A DNA stretch of 29,072 bases from an uncultured Collinsella sp. (GCA_900540985.1 UQIC01000025.1:1-29072), one strand, 5' to 3'. Positions 1 through 7,413 are shown, counted from the first letter of the stretch. Numbers and translations are program-made. Notes: generated by a model not told the origin, from the letters alone.

Positions 1-24
1 ATCCAAGGGTTATACCCTAAGAGC

Positions 25-52
25 AAACCACCCCTTTTAGGGGTGGTTTTGA
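25..52 (+). terminator. Intrinsic terminator of a gene left of the window
   Basis: A perfect 10-bp stem (arms 25-34 and 40-49) with a 5-nt loop runs into a T-rich tail at 47-53. It probably ends a transcript entering from the left edge. The left arm starts with A residues, so it could also work on the minus strand. Confidence 0.8.
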
Positions 53-221
53 TTTGGATAACGCAGCCAGGTTCCATTGCCCGATGGATCGAGCGTATGA
101 CTATCGAACAGATGTTTGCAATTATTGCGTTGACCAGCTGTGGGTGCATGCACTCGCAGTAAAATGGCTTTGCGACGCATTCCGTGCGCGGGCGACCGAC
201 GACTCGATCGGAGGTCCCCAA

Positions 222-374
222 ATGCTGAAATTCCTTAACGCGCTCGCCGCCCTCGCGGCGGTGGGCACGTTCGTCATCGCGTTTCTTGACTCGTATGAGG
301 TTCGGTTTAAGGTCCGTAGGCGCACGCGCGGTGCGGACGGTAGAAGGCATTTGCGCCGCAACAAGCGCAAATAA
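222..374 (+). CDS. Small (50 aa) single-span membrane protein, unknown function
   Basis: I do not recognise this protein. The reading frame is open from 54, but the ATG at 222 has a consensus GGAGG at 210-214, seven bases upstream, so 222 is the likely start. The product has one hydrophobic segment (about residues 3-22: leucine, alanine, valine and phenylalanine rich) followed by a strongly basic tail of about 25 residues rich in Arg and Lys. This would be an N-out/C-in membrane peptide under the positive-inside rule. It stands alone between two intrinsic terminators (25-52 and 376-404), so it is a separate transcription unit. The size, single span and basic tail would suit a type I toxin or a small regulatory membrane peptide, but nothing proves either. 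A strong ribosome binding site and its own terminator argue that it is real. Confidence 0.6.
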   Translation: MLKFLNALAALAAVGTFVIAFLDSYEVRFKVRRRTRGADGRRHLRRNKRK

Positions 375-375
375 G

Positions 376-404
376 AATGCCCGGGGTTCGGAGCCCGGGC
401 ATTT
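376..404 (+). terminator. Intrinsic terminator of the 50-aa peptide gene
   Basis: A perfect 10-bp stem (376-385 with 394-403) starts one base after the stop codon. The A/T ends of the stem give a short T run at 402-404. The A-rich left flank makes it possibly bidirectional. Confidence 0.75.
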
Positions 405-425
405 AACAACGTCGGAAACTGGTCG

Positions 426-501
426 CCCGCGCTCCTAAGTACTTACGCGGGATGCGTCGTTTCCTATTGACATTGTATCCCGAATCGCCCCGCCGATTCG
501 G
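426..501 (+). repeat. Two inverted repeats upstream of the AbiE-like operon
   Basis: CCCGCG at 426-431 pairs with CGCGGG at 446-451 and encloses the 10-bp palindrome TAAGTACTTA (436-445). A second perfect repeat pairs 480-487 with 494-501 over a 6-nt loop. A perfect -35 hexamer TTGACA lies between them at 467-472, but no good -10 follows at the expected distance. They may be operator sites or a weak terminator; the role is not established. Confidence 0.45.
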
Positions 502-566
502 AACATTTTGAAAACGCAAATATGGGCTTAGGCACGAACGGAATCTCGTTAATTCCGAAAATTATG

Positions 567-590
567 TATAATTCCAACATAAACTGGAAT
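567..590 (+). promoter_or_regulatory. -10 box and overlapping operator-like inverted repeat of the AbiE-like operon
   Basis: A perfect TATAAT lies at 567-572. It is followed at once by a perfect 6-bp inverted repeat, ATTCCA at 571-576 and TGGAAT at 585-590, separated by 8 bp. The repeat covers the expected transcription start, which is the usual place for an autorepressor site of a toxin-antitoxin operon whose first gene has a winged-helix domain. No convincing -35 is seen. Confidence 0.5.
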
Positions 591-602
591 CGAACGAAAA
601 CA

Positions 603-1571
603 ATGGAAATGAACGAAGCGCTAATCTACTTACAAGAAGCACTAGGCCTCTCCGCCAAGACCAAAACTTGGCCTGGATCCGCACACTTGCCGCTGCATCT
701 GCGGGCGATTGAGGTCCGCGCTGTTGACGCAAACGGTTTTTCGTTTTTGCTTGCAAGTTTGCCTACTGGCGTCGGGCTTTCCGAGGCTAAGAGAGTCTAT
801 AGTCAGCTAGCCTTGCGCGCGGAGACTCCTGTTGTCGTTTCGTTTCCTGATGCCGATGCACGTCAGCGCAAAGCATTGGTCGCACAAGGGATTCCCTTTG
901 TCTGCCCAGGTAGACAGGCTTTTCTTCCATTTATGGGTACAGCCTGCACGGAGAGGGGCGGTGCCCGGTTTCGCAATCACGCGACCAAGATGTCGCCCAA
1001 CGCGCAGGCTGCCGCAATCTGGGGAGCAACCCAGGAGCCATATCGTCCCTATGACCTTTGTCGTGCGCTTGGGATCTCGGCAAGCCGTGCGAGTGAGGCC
1101 ATAACCGAGCTTGTCGACAGGGGACTCGCGAGGCGCGAGCGTCGCGAGCGACGTGTCGTCGTGTTCCCTGTTGCCGTTGATCTTCTGCTCAGTGAGCACA
1201 TGTCAGAGCTCTCCTCGCCTGTCTCGAAGGTCTTTTTTGCAAGGAAGACACCGCAGATCGACTGTCTTGTTGACGCCGGGGAGACGGCGCTCGCTGCACG
1301 TTCGATGCTCGCTGCGCCGGGTATGGAACAAAAGGCCGTCTTAAGAAGTGCATGGCGTCAACTGAGCGACCTCGAAGTCGCAGACGGGGAGTTGCCAGAT
1401 AACGAGACGGCGATGATCCAAGTGTGGCGCTATGCGCCCGTGTTTGCCGACTCCTCCCGTGTCGACGACATTTCGCTTGCGCTATCTTTGGCGGCAATCG
1501 ACGATGAGCGAATTCAGCTCGAAGTCGATCGCATGTTTGGAAAGGAATATCCATGGCAAGAAGCGCTGTAG
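603..1571 (+). CDS. AbiEi-like winged-helix antitoxin/regulator
   Basis: The protein has an N-terminal alpha/beta domain in which a stretch reading IPFVCPG..AFLPFMG (about residues 98-112) resembles the sensor-like domain of Firmicutes and Actinobacteria regulators paired with AbiEii-type nucleotidyltransferases. A MarR-like winged helix-turn-helix follows at about residues 145-180 (LCRALGISASRASEAITELVDRG region), with a basic wing (RRERRERRVV). A C-terminal domain follows. Family knowledge places such proteins as antitoxin and autorepressor of the downstream toxin. The frame is open from an ATG at 522, but the TATAAT at 567-572 suggests transcription begins near 579, so the ATG at 603 (or 609) is preferred; no clear ribosome binding site is visible at either. 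The gene overlaps the next by 19 nt, indicating coupled translation. It is more AT-rich at its 5' end than the neighbouring genes, which fits acquisition by transfer. Confidence 0.65.
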   Translation: MEMNEALIYLQEALGLSAKTKTWPGSAHLPLHLRAIEVRAVDANGFSFLLASLPTGVGLSEAKRVYSQLALRAETPVVVSFPDADARQRKALVAQGIPFVCPGRQAFLPFMGTACTERGGARFRNHATKMSPNAQAAAIWGATQEPYRPYDLCRALGISASRASEAITELVDRGLARRERRERRVVVFPVAVDLLLSEHMSELSSPVSKVFFARKTPQIDCLVDAGETALAARSMLAAPGMEQKAVLRSAWRQLSDLEVADGELPDNETAMIQVWRYAPVFADSSRVDDISLALSLAAIDDERIQLEVDRMFGKEYPWQEAL

Positions 1572-2326
1572 AAGGTCTTCAAGAATTTCAGCAGCATATG
1601 CAAGAAGCCGCAGGATCGTATGCCCTTATCGGCGGCACGGCATGCGACATTTTGCTCGCGGAGGCGGGACTTCCGTTTAGGGCGACTCACGATTTTGATG
1701 TGGTAATTGTCGCCGATGACCGGTTGCCTCAGACGGCAGAAGCTATATGGACTTTGGTGCGTGATGGCGGTTACCGCTGCGGCTGGGGCGAAGGCAAAGG
1801 CTCATGTTTTTATCGGTTTACAGAGCCAAAGAGGCCGGGTTACCCCCATATGATCGAACTCTTCGCGAAGTGCCCCGACTTTCTAAAGGGTCGTGAGGGG
1901 ATTGATGTGGCACCAATTCACGTTGATGAAAACATAAGCAGTCTATCGGCAATTTTGTTGGACGATGCTTACTACAGCTTGTTCCTTCAGGGAATTCGGA
2001 CCGTAGGCGGCGTTTCGGTCCTGGGCACGGAATACATTGTCCCGTTCAAAGCGAAGGCGTATCTCGACCTAAAAGCTAGAAGGGAAGCGGGGGAGAACGT
2101 TGATTCGAGGAAGGTCAAAAAGCATAAACGCGATGCGCTGAGGCTTGCTCAGCTGCTTGGCGAGTCGGAAGGTGTCGACCTGCGCGGAGAACTGAAGGAC
2201 GATATGCTTGCGTTTGTTAAAGATTGCGAGGTGGGCGACGTCAATCTGAAACAGATCGGGGTTGCGGGCGCAACGATGGTGCAGTTGCTCGAGACGATGA
2301 AAGCAACATATGGCTTGATTGGTTGA
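1553..2326 (+). CDS. AbiEii-like nucleotidyltransferase toxin
   Basis: The protein carries the nucleotidyltransferase signature of the AbiEii / MenT-like superfamily: a Gly-Gly-Thr turn at residues 27-29 followed by D-F-D at 47-49, which would bind the catalytic metals. A lysine-rich motif (FKAKAYLDLKAR, 165-176) and KKHKRDALRL (189-198) match the conserved basic elements of the C-terminal half of the family. Such enzymes transfer nucleotides, in known cases to tRNA or other targets, and act as growth-arresting toxins or abortive phage defence. The substrate here is unknown. The start ATG at 1553 lies inside the upstream gene with AAAGGA at 1541-1546. With the preceding winged-helix gene it forms a compact two-gene operon. 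The length of 257 residues is usual for the family. Confidence 0.75.
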   Translation: MARSAVEGLQEFQQHMQEAAGSYALIGGTACDILLAEAGLPFRATHDFDVVIVADDRLPQTAEAIWTLVRDGGYRCGWGEGKGSCFYRFTEPKRPGYPHMIELFAKCPDFLKGREGIDVAPIHVDENISSLSAILLDDAYYSLFLQGIRTVGGVSVLGTEYIVPFKAKAYLDLKARREAGENVDSRKVKKHKRDALRLAQLLGESEGVDLRGELKDDMLAFVKDCEVGDVNLKQIGVAGATMVQLLETMKATYGLIG

Positions 2327-2437
2327 GTGGGGTTACGTGGCCCGGACGGTGCAGCCAAGCTGCGTTGTCCGGCGCGGAAGCTCGCTAATCGGCTATTATT
2401 TGTTTAGACAACTTGAGTTGTAGAGGAGTGACCGGCG

Positions 2438-3376
2438 ATGGTGCAGGGCGCCAAACATATGAAGAGCAATAACGCCGCGGACAACGGCGGCTCAAGCCCC
2501 CAGCCCAAACCTCAACCAAAGTCCAAGCGCCGCCGCAAGCGACTGCCGCGCTGGGCCGATCGGCTCATCACCATCGTCATCATCCTTATTGGTGTGGGCC
2601 TTATGACCTGGCCGTGGATCTTGGACCGGCTCGAGGCCTCGGGCGTGTTCAACCAGATCAGCACCGTGTCCAGCACCGTGGACGCGCTGTCTGCCGAGGA
2701 GCGCGAACGCATCCTGCTCCAGGCGCGCTCCTTTAACGAGCAGCTGGCGGGCGAGGCCACCGAGCTTCCGGCCGACCAGATTGAGCCCTACGCCCAGCAG
2801 CTCATCTTTGACCGCGACCCCATGATGAGCTGGGTCGAGATTCCCTCCATCGACGTGAGCATGCCCATCTACCACGGCACGAGCGAGGAGGTCCTCATGG
2901 CGGGCGTCGGCCACCTGGAGGGCACGAGCCTGCCGGTGGGCGGCACCTCGACGCATTGCGTGCTCACCGCGCACTCGGGCATGCGCAACCTGAGCATGTT
3001 CGACGACATCCATTCGCTGGAGCCCGGCGACCTGGTGCTGCTGCACACCATGAACAAGACGCTCGCCTACAAGATGGTGGACTCCGAGGTGGTGCTGCCC
3101 GAGGAGATGGAGTCACTGACCATCGAGCCGAGCGCCGACAAGGTGACGCTCGTCACCTGCACGCCCTACGGCGTGAACGACCATCGCCTGCTGGTGCATT
3201 GCGTGCGCACCAAGTACAGCAAGAAGGACGTCGACAAGCAAAAATCGCTGGCCGGCCGCCACTGGGGCAAGCGCGAGTTTGCCGTGCTTATCGTGGTCGT
3301 AGCCATTGTGTTGTTGCTGCTGGACATCGTGATTCACGCGGTCCGTAAGCGCCGCAAGGCCAAGGCCTCGGCATAA
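2438..3376 (+). CDS. Class C sortase (pilin-polymerising transpeptidase)
   Basis: The protein is a membrane-anchored cysteine transpeptidase. A lysine/arginine-rich cytoplasmic tail (residues 20-40) precedes a transmembrane segment (about 43-61). The sortase core has the class C block with IYHGTSEEVL and GVGHLEGTSLP at 144-165, catalytic His179 in TAHSG, Cys241 in TLVTC and Arg250 in DHRLL. A second membrane span lies at about 281-300 with a basic end, as is typical of class C enzymes. Class C sortases join pilin subunits by isopeptide bonds or anchor them to the wall. The start at 2438 is supported by GAGGAG at 2423-2428; an ATG at 2459 is less well served. No pilin or LPXTG protein lies beside it in this window, so its substrates are encoded elsewhere or it is a housekeeping enzyme. 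An AT-rich region near 2391-2403 may hold its promoter. Confidence 0.88.
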   Translation: MVQGAKHMKSNNAADNGGSSPQPKPQPKSKRRRKRLPRWADRLITIVIILIGVGLMTWPWILDRLEASGVFNQISTVSSTVDALSAEERERILLQARSFNEQLAGEATELPADQIEPYAQQLIFDRDPMMSWVEIPSIDVSMPIYHGTSEEVLMAGVGHLEGTSLPVGGTSTHCVLTAHSGMRNLSMFDDIHSLEPGDLVLLHTMNKTLAYKMVDSEVVLPEEMESLTIEPSADKVTLVTCTPYGVNDHRLLVHCVRTKYSKKDVDKQKSLAGRHWGKREFAVLIVVVAIVLLLLDIVIHAVRKRRKAKASA

Positions 3377-3389
3377 GACATTCTTCAGA

Positions 3390-3424
3390 ACCACCACAAT
3401 GGGGACAGGCACCTTTGTGGTGGT
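3390..3424 (+). repeat. Intergenic hairpin, possible REP-like element
   Basis: A perfect 10-bp inverted repeat (3390-3399 with 3415-3424) has the loop sequence GGGGACAGGCACC. It lies 14 nt after the sortase stop codon and may stabilise or end that transcript. It resembles, loosely, the two hairpins at 7414-7440 and 13713-13760. Confidence 0.55.
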
Positions 3425-3438
3425 CGGGGCTTCCAAAC

Positions 3439-3495
3439 CATCACAACATTCGATGAAAATCTTGATTTTGGCGAAAAACGTCGAATGTTGTGATG
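3439..3495 (+). repeat. 15-bp perfect inverted repeat
   Basis: The arms 3439-3453 and 3481-3495 are perfectly complementary around a 27-nt interior. A short T run follows at 3497-3500, so it could act as a terminator for the sortase gene, but the long loop is unusual for that. Confidence 0.6.
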
Positions 3496-3496
3496 C

Positions 3497-3538
3497 TTTT
3501 CGTTGTGGACGGGACGGTTTTCGTTATGGACGGTGCGG
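3497..3538 (+). repeat. Two tandem 21-bp repeats
   Basis: Two 21-bp units (3497-3517 and 3518-3538) begin TTTTCGTT and differ at three positions. A partial third copy begins at 3539. The gap 3377-3681 holds no credible gene. Confidence 0.6.
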
Positions 3539-3640
3539 TTTCGCTGTAGAACCGCCAGCCCGCCGCCTGCCAGCCTGCCGCTCTCGTTACGTTTTCGCTG
3601 CATTTGGGTAAAGCGCCTGCTCCAAGCCGGCGTTGCCCTG

Positions 3641-3646
3641 TATACT
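3641..3646 (+). promoter_or_regulatory. -10 element of the gatCAB promoter
   Basis: TATACT (five of six matches to TATAAT) lies 36 nt before the gatC start. The -35 region 17 nt upstream is poor. This is the only good promoter candidate for the operon. Confidence 0.5.
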
Positions 3647-3681
3647 AGAGCGGTTTAACTGTTATGCGGAAGGGAGCGCCT

Positions 3682-3993
3682 ATGGCACTCAGCGAGAAAG
3701 ACGTGCGCGACATCGCCGAGTACGCAAAGATCGCACTGACCGATGACGAGCTCACCCGGATGACGTCCTACCTGAACGACGCCGTCCAGATGCTCGAGCC
3801 CGTCTTGCAATATGACTTGCCCGACGTGGAGCCCACGTTCCATCCCATCGGAAGCCTGTCCAACGTGATGGGCGATGACCTGCGCGAGCCCGAGCGCGAC
3901 CTGCCGCTCGACGTTGCGCTCGAAAACGCCGGCAGCGCGCGCGACCGCTACTTCCGCGTGCCGTCCATTTTGGGAGAGGGGGAGAGCGAGTAA
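3682..3993 (+). CDS. gatC: Asp-tRNA(Asn)/Glu-tRNA(Gln) amidotransferase subunit C
   Basis: GatC is the small subunit that wraps around GatA and stabilises the GatCAB complex, which converts mischarged Glu-tRNA(Gln) and/or Asp-tRNA(Asn) to the correct aminoacyl-tRNA in the cytoplasm. The 103-residue product has the usual N-terminal helical pair (LSEKDVRDIAEYAKIALTDDE) and the conserved DVEPTFHPI and LREPERD segments. The start at 3682 is preferred over the in-frame ATG at 3664 because AGGGAG at 3671-3676 lies between them and the family starts here. The stop codon overlaps the gatA start by one base (TAATG), which indicates translational coupling. The gene is the first of the gatCAB operon. 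Confidence 0.93.
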   Translation: MALSEKDVRDIAEYAKIALTDDELTRMTSYLNDAVQMLEPVLQYDLPDVEPTFHPIGSLSNVMGDDLREPERDLPLDVALENAGSARDRYFRVPSILGEGESE

Positions 3994-5507
3994 TGGCGCT
4001 AAGCTTCGATTCCCTTACCGCCGCCCAGATTGCCGCGGGCGTTGCTGCCGGCGACTTTACCGCTACCGAGGTGGCCCAGGCCTCTCTTGCCGCCATCGAG
4101 GCGCGCGAGGGCGGGGTCCAGGCATTCCTGCAGGTGGCGCCCGAGCTTGCACTCGAGGCCGCTGCGCGCGTGGATGCCGACCGTGCCGCAGGCAAGCCGC
4201 TGCCCCCGCTCGCGGGCGTGCCGCTGGCCATCAAGGACAACATGAACCTTGTGGGCACGCGCACCACCTGCGCTTCCCATATGCTCGAGGACTACCAGAG
4301 CGTCTACACCGCTACCTGCGTCCAGCGCATGCTCGATGCCGGCTGCCTGCCCATGGGCAAGGCCAACATGGACGAGTTTGCCTTTGGCAGCTCTACCGAG
4401 AGCTCGGCGTTCCACCGCACCAACAATCCTTGGGATACCGAGCGCGTGCCCGGCGGCTCCTCGGGCGGCTCCGCTGCCGCCGTCGCCGCGGGCGAGGTCG
4501 CGCTCTCGCTGGGCTCGGACACCGGCGGCTCCATTCGCCAGCCGGCGTCGCTGTGCGGCGTGGTGGGCTTTAAGCCCACGTATGGCGCCGTGAGCCGTTA
4601 CGGCGTGGTTGCCTTTGGCTCGTCGCTCGACCAGGTGGGCCCCTTTGGCCGCACGGTCGAGGATGTCGCGCTGGCCATGAACGCGCTTACCGGCGCGGGC
4701 CACGATCCGTACGACTGCACCAGCCAGGATTGCGCCGTTGACTTTACCGAGCATCTCAACGACAGCATCGAGGGTAAGCGCGTGGGCATCATCCCCGCGT
4801 TTATGGAGGCCGATGGTCTGACACCCGAGGTCAAGGCTGCTGTTCAGCGCGCCGCCCAGGAGCTGCAGAACCAGGGCGCCGAGCTGGTCGAGGTCGACCT
4901 GCCGCACCTGGACGCCGCCATCGCCGCCTACTACGTCATCGGCCCGGCCGAGGCGTTCTCCAACCTGGCACGTTTCGATGGCATTCGCTACGGCTACCAG
5001 GAGGAGGGCTGCGCCAACCTGTCCGACCAGAGCTCGCTTTCGCGCGCCCACGGCTTTGGCGCCGAGGCCAAGCGCCGTCAGATGCTCGGCGCCTACCTGC
5101 TGAGCTCGGGCGTGTATGACAAGTACTACTATGCCGCGCAAAAGGCCCGTACGCTCATCACACAGGACTACGACGCCGCGTATGCCAAGGTGGACACCAT
5201 CCTCATGCCCGCCTCGCCGCGCACGGCCTTTAAGTTTGGCGAGATCAGCGACCCCACGCAGATGTACCTCTCCGACCTGTACACCATCTCGCTCAACATT
5301 TGCGGCAACGGTGGCATCTCGGTGCCGCTGGGCCTGGGCGAGGATACTCAGCTGCCCGTTTCTGCCCAGCTGGTTGGTCCGGCCTTTAAGGACCGTCAGC
5401 TGCTCACGTTTGCCCGCGCCCTGGAGCGCGGCTTTGCCGATGCCGCCACGGGTGCGCCCGCACTTTCCGTCGCGCCCGATTTTGCCGGGAAGGGAGGCGA
5501 GCTGTAA
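3993..5507 (+). CDS. gatA: Asp-tRNA(Asn)/Glu-tRNA(Gln) amidotransferase subunit A
   Basis: GatA is the amidase subunit; it releases ammonia from glutamine and channels it to GatB. The 504-residue protein has the amidase-signature catalytic triad: Lys81 in PLAIKDN, the cis-Ser at 156 in the GGSSGGS loop, and nucleophile Ser180 in SDTGGSIRQP. The conserved GFKPTYG..SRYG and FGSSLDQVGP segments follow. The length fits the family (about 485-500). Start and stop each overlap a neighbour by one base, so gatC, gatA and gatB are translated as a coupled unit. Presence of GatCAB implies that the organism makes at least one of Gln-tRNA and Asn-tRNA by the indirect route, which is usual in actinobacteria. 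Confidence 0.96.
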   Translation: MALSFDSLTAAQIAAGVAAGDFTATEVAQASLAAIEAREGGVQAFLQVAPELALEAAARVDADRAAGKPLPPLAGVPLAIKDNMNLVGTRTTCASHMLEDYQSVYTATCVQRMLDAGCLPMGKANMDEFAFGSSTESSAFHRTNNPWDTERVPGGSSGGSAAAVAAGEVALSLGSDTGGSIRQPASLCGVVGFKPTYGAVSRYGVVAFGSSLDQVGPFGRTVEDVALAMNALTGAGHDPYDCTSQDCAVDFTEHLNDSIEGKRVGIIPAFMEADGLTPEVKAAVQRAAQELQNQGAELVEVDLPHLDAAIAAYYVIGPAEAFSNLARFDGIRYGYQEEGCANLSDQSSLSRAHGFGAEAKRRQMLGAYLLSSGVYDKYYYAAQKARTLITQDYDAAYAKVDTILMPASPRTAFKFGEISDPTQMYLSDLYTISLNICGNGGISVPLGLGEDTQLPVSAQLVGPAFKDRQLLTFARALERGFADAATGAPALSVAPDFAGKGGEL

Positions 5508-7183
5508 TGAAGGAGCTTTCCGAGGTCCTGCAGGATTGGGAGGCCGTGATCGGCCTGGAGATTCATACCGAGCTCACCGCACTCGATACCAAGATGTTCT
5601 GCAACTGTAAGCTCAGCCACGATGACGAGCCCAACGCCAACGTGTGCCCGGTGTGCCTGGGCCTGCCCGGCGCCCTGCCGGTGCCCAACAAGCGCGCCAT
5701 CGAGAGCATCGTCAAGGCCGGTCTTGCCACCAACTGCGAGATCCAGCGCCACTCGATGTTCTATCGCAAGCACTACTTCTATCCCGACATGGCCAAGAAC
5801 TTTCAGACCACGCAGGGTCCGGTCGCCTTTGCAATGTACGGTCACCTGGACCTGGACGTGACCGGTCGCGGTGCTGCCGAGCGCCCCGACTGCGCGTTTG
5901 GTGAGGCCGAGGCTCAGAGTCTGGCGAGCGCCTCGGCCAACGCCGAGGGCCTGTCCACGTCCATGACGTCGACCATGCGCGAGGGCAATCAGCGCGCCGG
6001 CCATCTGGCCAGCTACGATGCGTCCAACCTGCAGATGCCTGAGCGTCGCGAGGACGGTTCCTACACGGTGCCTATTCGCATCCTGCGCATTCACATGGAG
6101 GAGGACGCCGCCAAGATGGTGCACGTGGGCGGTGCCGAGGGCCGCATTACCGCCGCTGCCGAGTCGCTCGTCGACTACAACCGCTGCGGCACGCCGCTGA
6201 TCGAGCTCGTCACCGAGCCCGACTTGCGCACGCCCGAGGAAGCGCGTCTGTTTATGGAAAAGCTCCGTCGCATCTTTGTGACGCTGGGCATTTCGGACTG
6301 CTCCATGGAGAAGGGTTCCATGCGCTGCGACGGCAACGTGTCGCTGCGTCGCCGCGGCGAGACCAAGCTGGGTACCAAGACCGAGCTCAAGAACCTCAAT
6401 TCGTTTAAGAGCCTGCATGACGGCCTTGCCTACGAGATCTGCCGCCAGGCCGAGGTACTGGAGGAGGGCGGAATCATCTATCAGGAGACCCGTCACTGGG
6501 AGCCCAGCCGTAAGCGTACCGTGGTTATGCGTGTGAAGGAGACGGCCGACGACTATCGCCTGTTCCCCGATCCCGACCTGGCGCCGTTCGATCTGGACGA
6601 CGAGTTCATCGACCGCTGCCGTGGCGAGATTCCCGAGCTGCCCGATGCCAAGTGCGCTCGATTTGAGGCCGACTTTGGTATTAAGGCGGCTGACGCCGAG
6701 CAGATTGCCGGCGACCCGGAGTTTGCCGAGTTCTTTGAGGCCGCCGCTGCCGGTATGGCCGGCAAGGAGGCCCAGACGGTTGCAAACTTGCTGGTGAACG
6801 AGATGATCGCCTACCTTAAGGGCGCGGGAGTGTCGCTGGCCGAGTCCGGCATCGCGCCGGCTCAGGTGGCAGCCCTTGCCAAGCTGCTGGCGACCGATGC
6901 CATCAGCTCCAACCAGGCGCACGAGGTCTTTGAGGCCATGGCCCAGACCGGCGACGACCCTAACAAGATCGTCGACGAGCGCGGTATGCGTCAGGTGAGC
7001 GATGCTGGTGCGCTGCAACCGATCGTGGACGAGGTGCTGGCAAACTGTGCCGATCAGGCGCAGCAGTATCGTGACGGTAACCAGAAGGTCATCGGCTTTT
7101 TGGTGGGCCAGTGCATGAAGGCGAGCCGCGGCAAGGGCAACCCGAAGCTCTTCAACGAGTTGCTGAGAACGTCGCTCTCGTAA
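5507..7183 (+). CDS. gatB: Asp-tRNA(Asn)/Glu-tRNA(Gln) amidotransferase subunit B, with an insertion
   Basis: GatB binds the mischarged tRNA, phosphorylates its amino acid and completes the amidation with ammonia from GatA. Visible features are the WEAVIGLEIHTEL start, four zinc-type cysteines (C32, C34, C47, C50), the HYFYPD motif, RIHMEEDAAK (194-203), the DYNR.GTPLIELVTEPD segment, and the C-terminal YqeY-like helical domain ending in NPKLFNELL. At 558 residues it is about 70 longer than most GatB proteins (roughly 475-500). Much of the excess lies at residues 118-186, where a short loop normally precedes RIHMEED. The insert is rich in Ala, Ser, Glu and Arg and is in frame, so it is a lineage-specific extension rather than an error. 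The gene ends the operon, with a terminator at 7380-7407. Confidence 0.95.
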   Translation: MKELSEVLQDWEAVIGLEIHTELTALDTKMFCNCKLSHDDEPNANVCPVCLGLPGALPVPNKRAIESIVKAGLATNCEIQRHSMFYRKHYFYPDMAKNFQTTQGPVAFAMYGHLDLDVTGRGAAERPDCAFGEAEAQSLASASANAEGLSTSMTSTMREGNQRAGHLASYDASNLQMPERREDGSYTVPIRILRIHMEEDAAKMVHVGGAEGRITAAAESLVDYNRCGTPLIELVTEPDLRTPEEARLFMEKLRRIFVTLGISDCSMEKGSMRCDGNVSLRRRGETKLGTKTELKNLNSFKSLHDGLAYEICRQAEVLEEGGIIYQETRHWEPSRKRTVVMRVKETADDYRLFPDPDLAPFDLDDEFIDRCRGEIPELPDAKCARFEADFGIKAADAEQIAGDPEFAEFFEAAAAGMAGKEAQTVANLLVNEMIAYLKGAGVSLAESGIAPAQVAALAKLLATDAISSNQAHEVFEAMAQTGDDPNKIVDERGMRQVSDAGALQPIVDEVLANCADQAQQYRDGNQKVIGFLVGQCMKASRGKGNPKLFNELLRTSLS

Positions 7184-7187
7184 GCGG

Positions 7188-7328
7188 GAACCCGGAAGCC
7201 CCGGCAGGGCGGGTGCTTCCTCAAAATTTCGAACAGTCCTGCGCAAGACGAAGGCCACATTTAGTGGCCTTCTTTGCGTGCGGAACTCATTTTGAGCAAG
7301 TACCCGCCCTGCCGGGGCTCCCGGGTTC
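7188..7328. repeat. 141-bp nested inverted repeat (MITE or structured RNA)
   Basis: The outer arms 7188-7214 and 7302-7328 pair over 25 of 27 bases, including a 17-bp perfect block (7198-7214 with 7302-7318). Inside, CTCAAAAT at 7219-7226 pairs with ATTTTGAG at 7288-7295. A 9-bp apical hairpin sits in the centre (7250-7258 with 7264-7272, loop ATTTA). Read on the minus strand, the order GGGAGCCCCGG, then GAGTTCCGCACG, then hairpin is the same as at 28989-29065 on the plus strand, so this is a repeat family. It begins five bases after gatB. Confidence 0.75.
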
Positions 7329-7379
7329 TGCAACGACTCGGCCGTTCGGGTCAGGTGGGGCTGATATAAATAGAGTGAA

Positions 7380-7407
7380 TGGGCGCGCCGTTGGCGCGTC
7401 CATTTTT
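7380..7407 (+). terminator. Intrinsic terminator downstream of gatB
   Basis: A 10-bp stem (7380-7389 with 7393-7402, one G-U pair) with a GTT loop is followed by five T residues at 7403-7407. A TATAAA at 7365-7370 just upstream might be the -10 of a very short transcript, but no -35 was found. Confidence 0.85.
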
Positions 7408-7413
7408 GTGCGG

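Noticed and set aside
3999..5141. 380-codon minus-strand frame over gatA
   Set aside because: Shadow of gatA from codon bias; no recognisable domain and no ribosome binding site.
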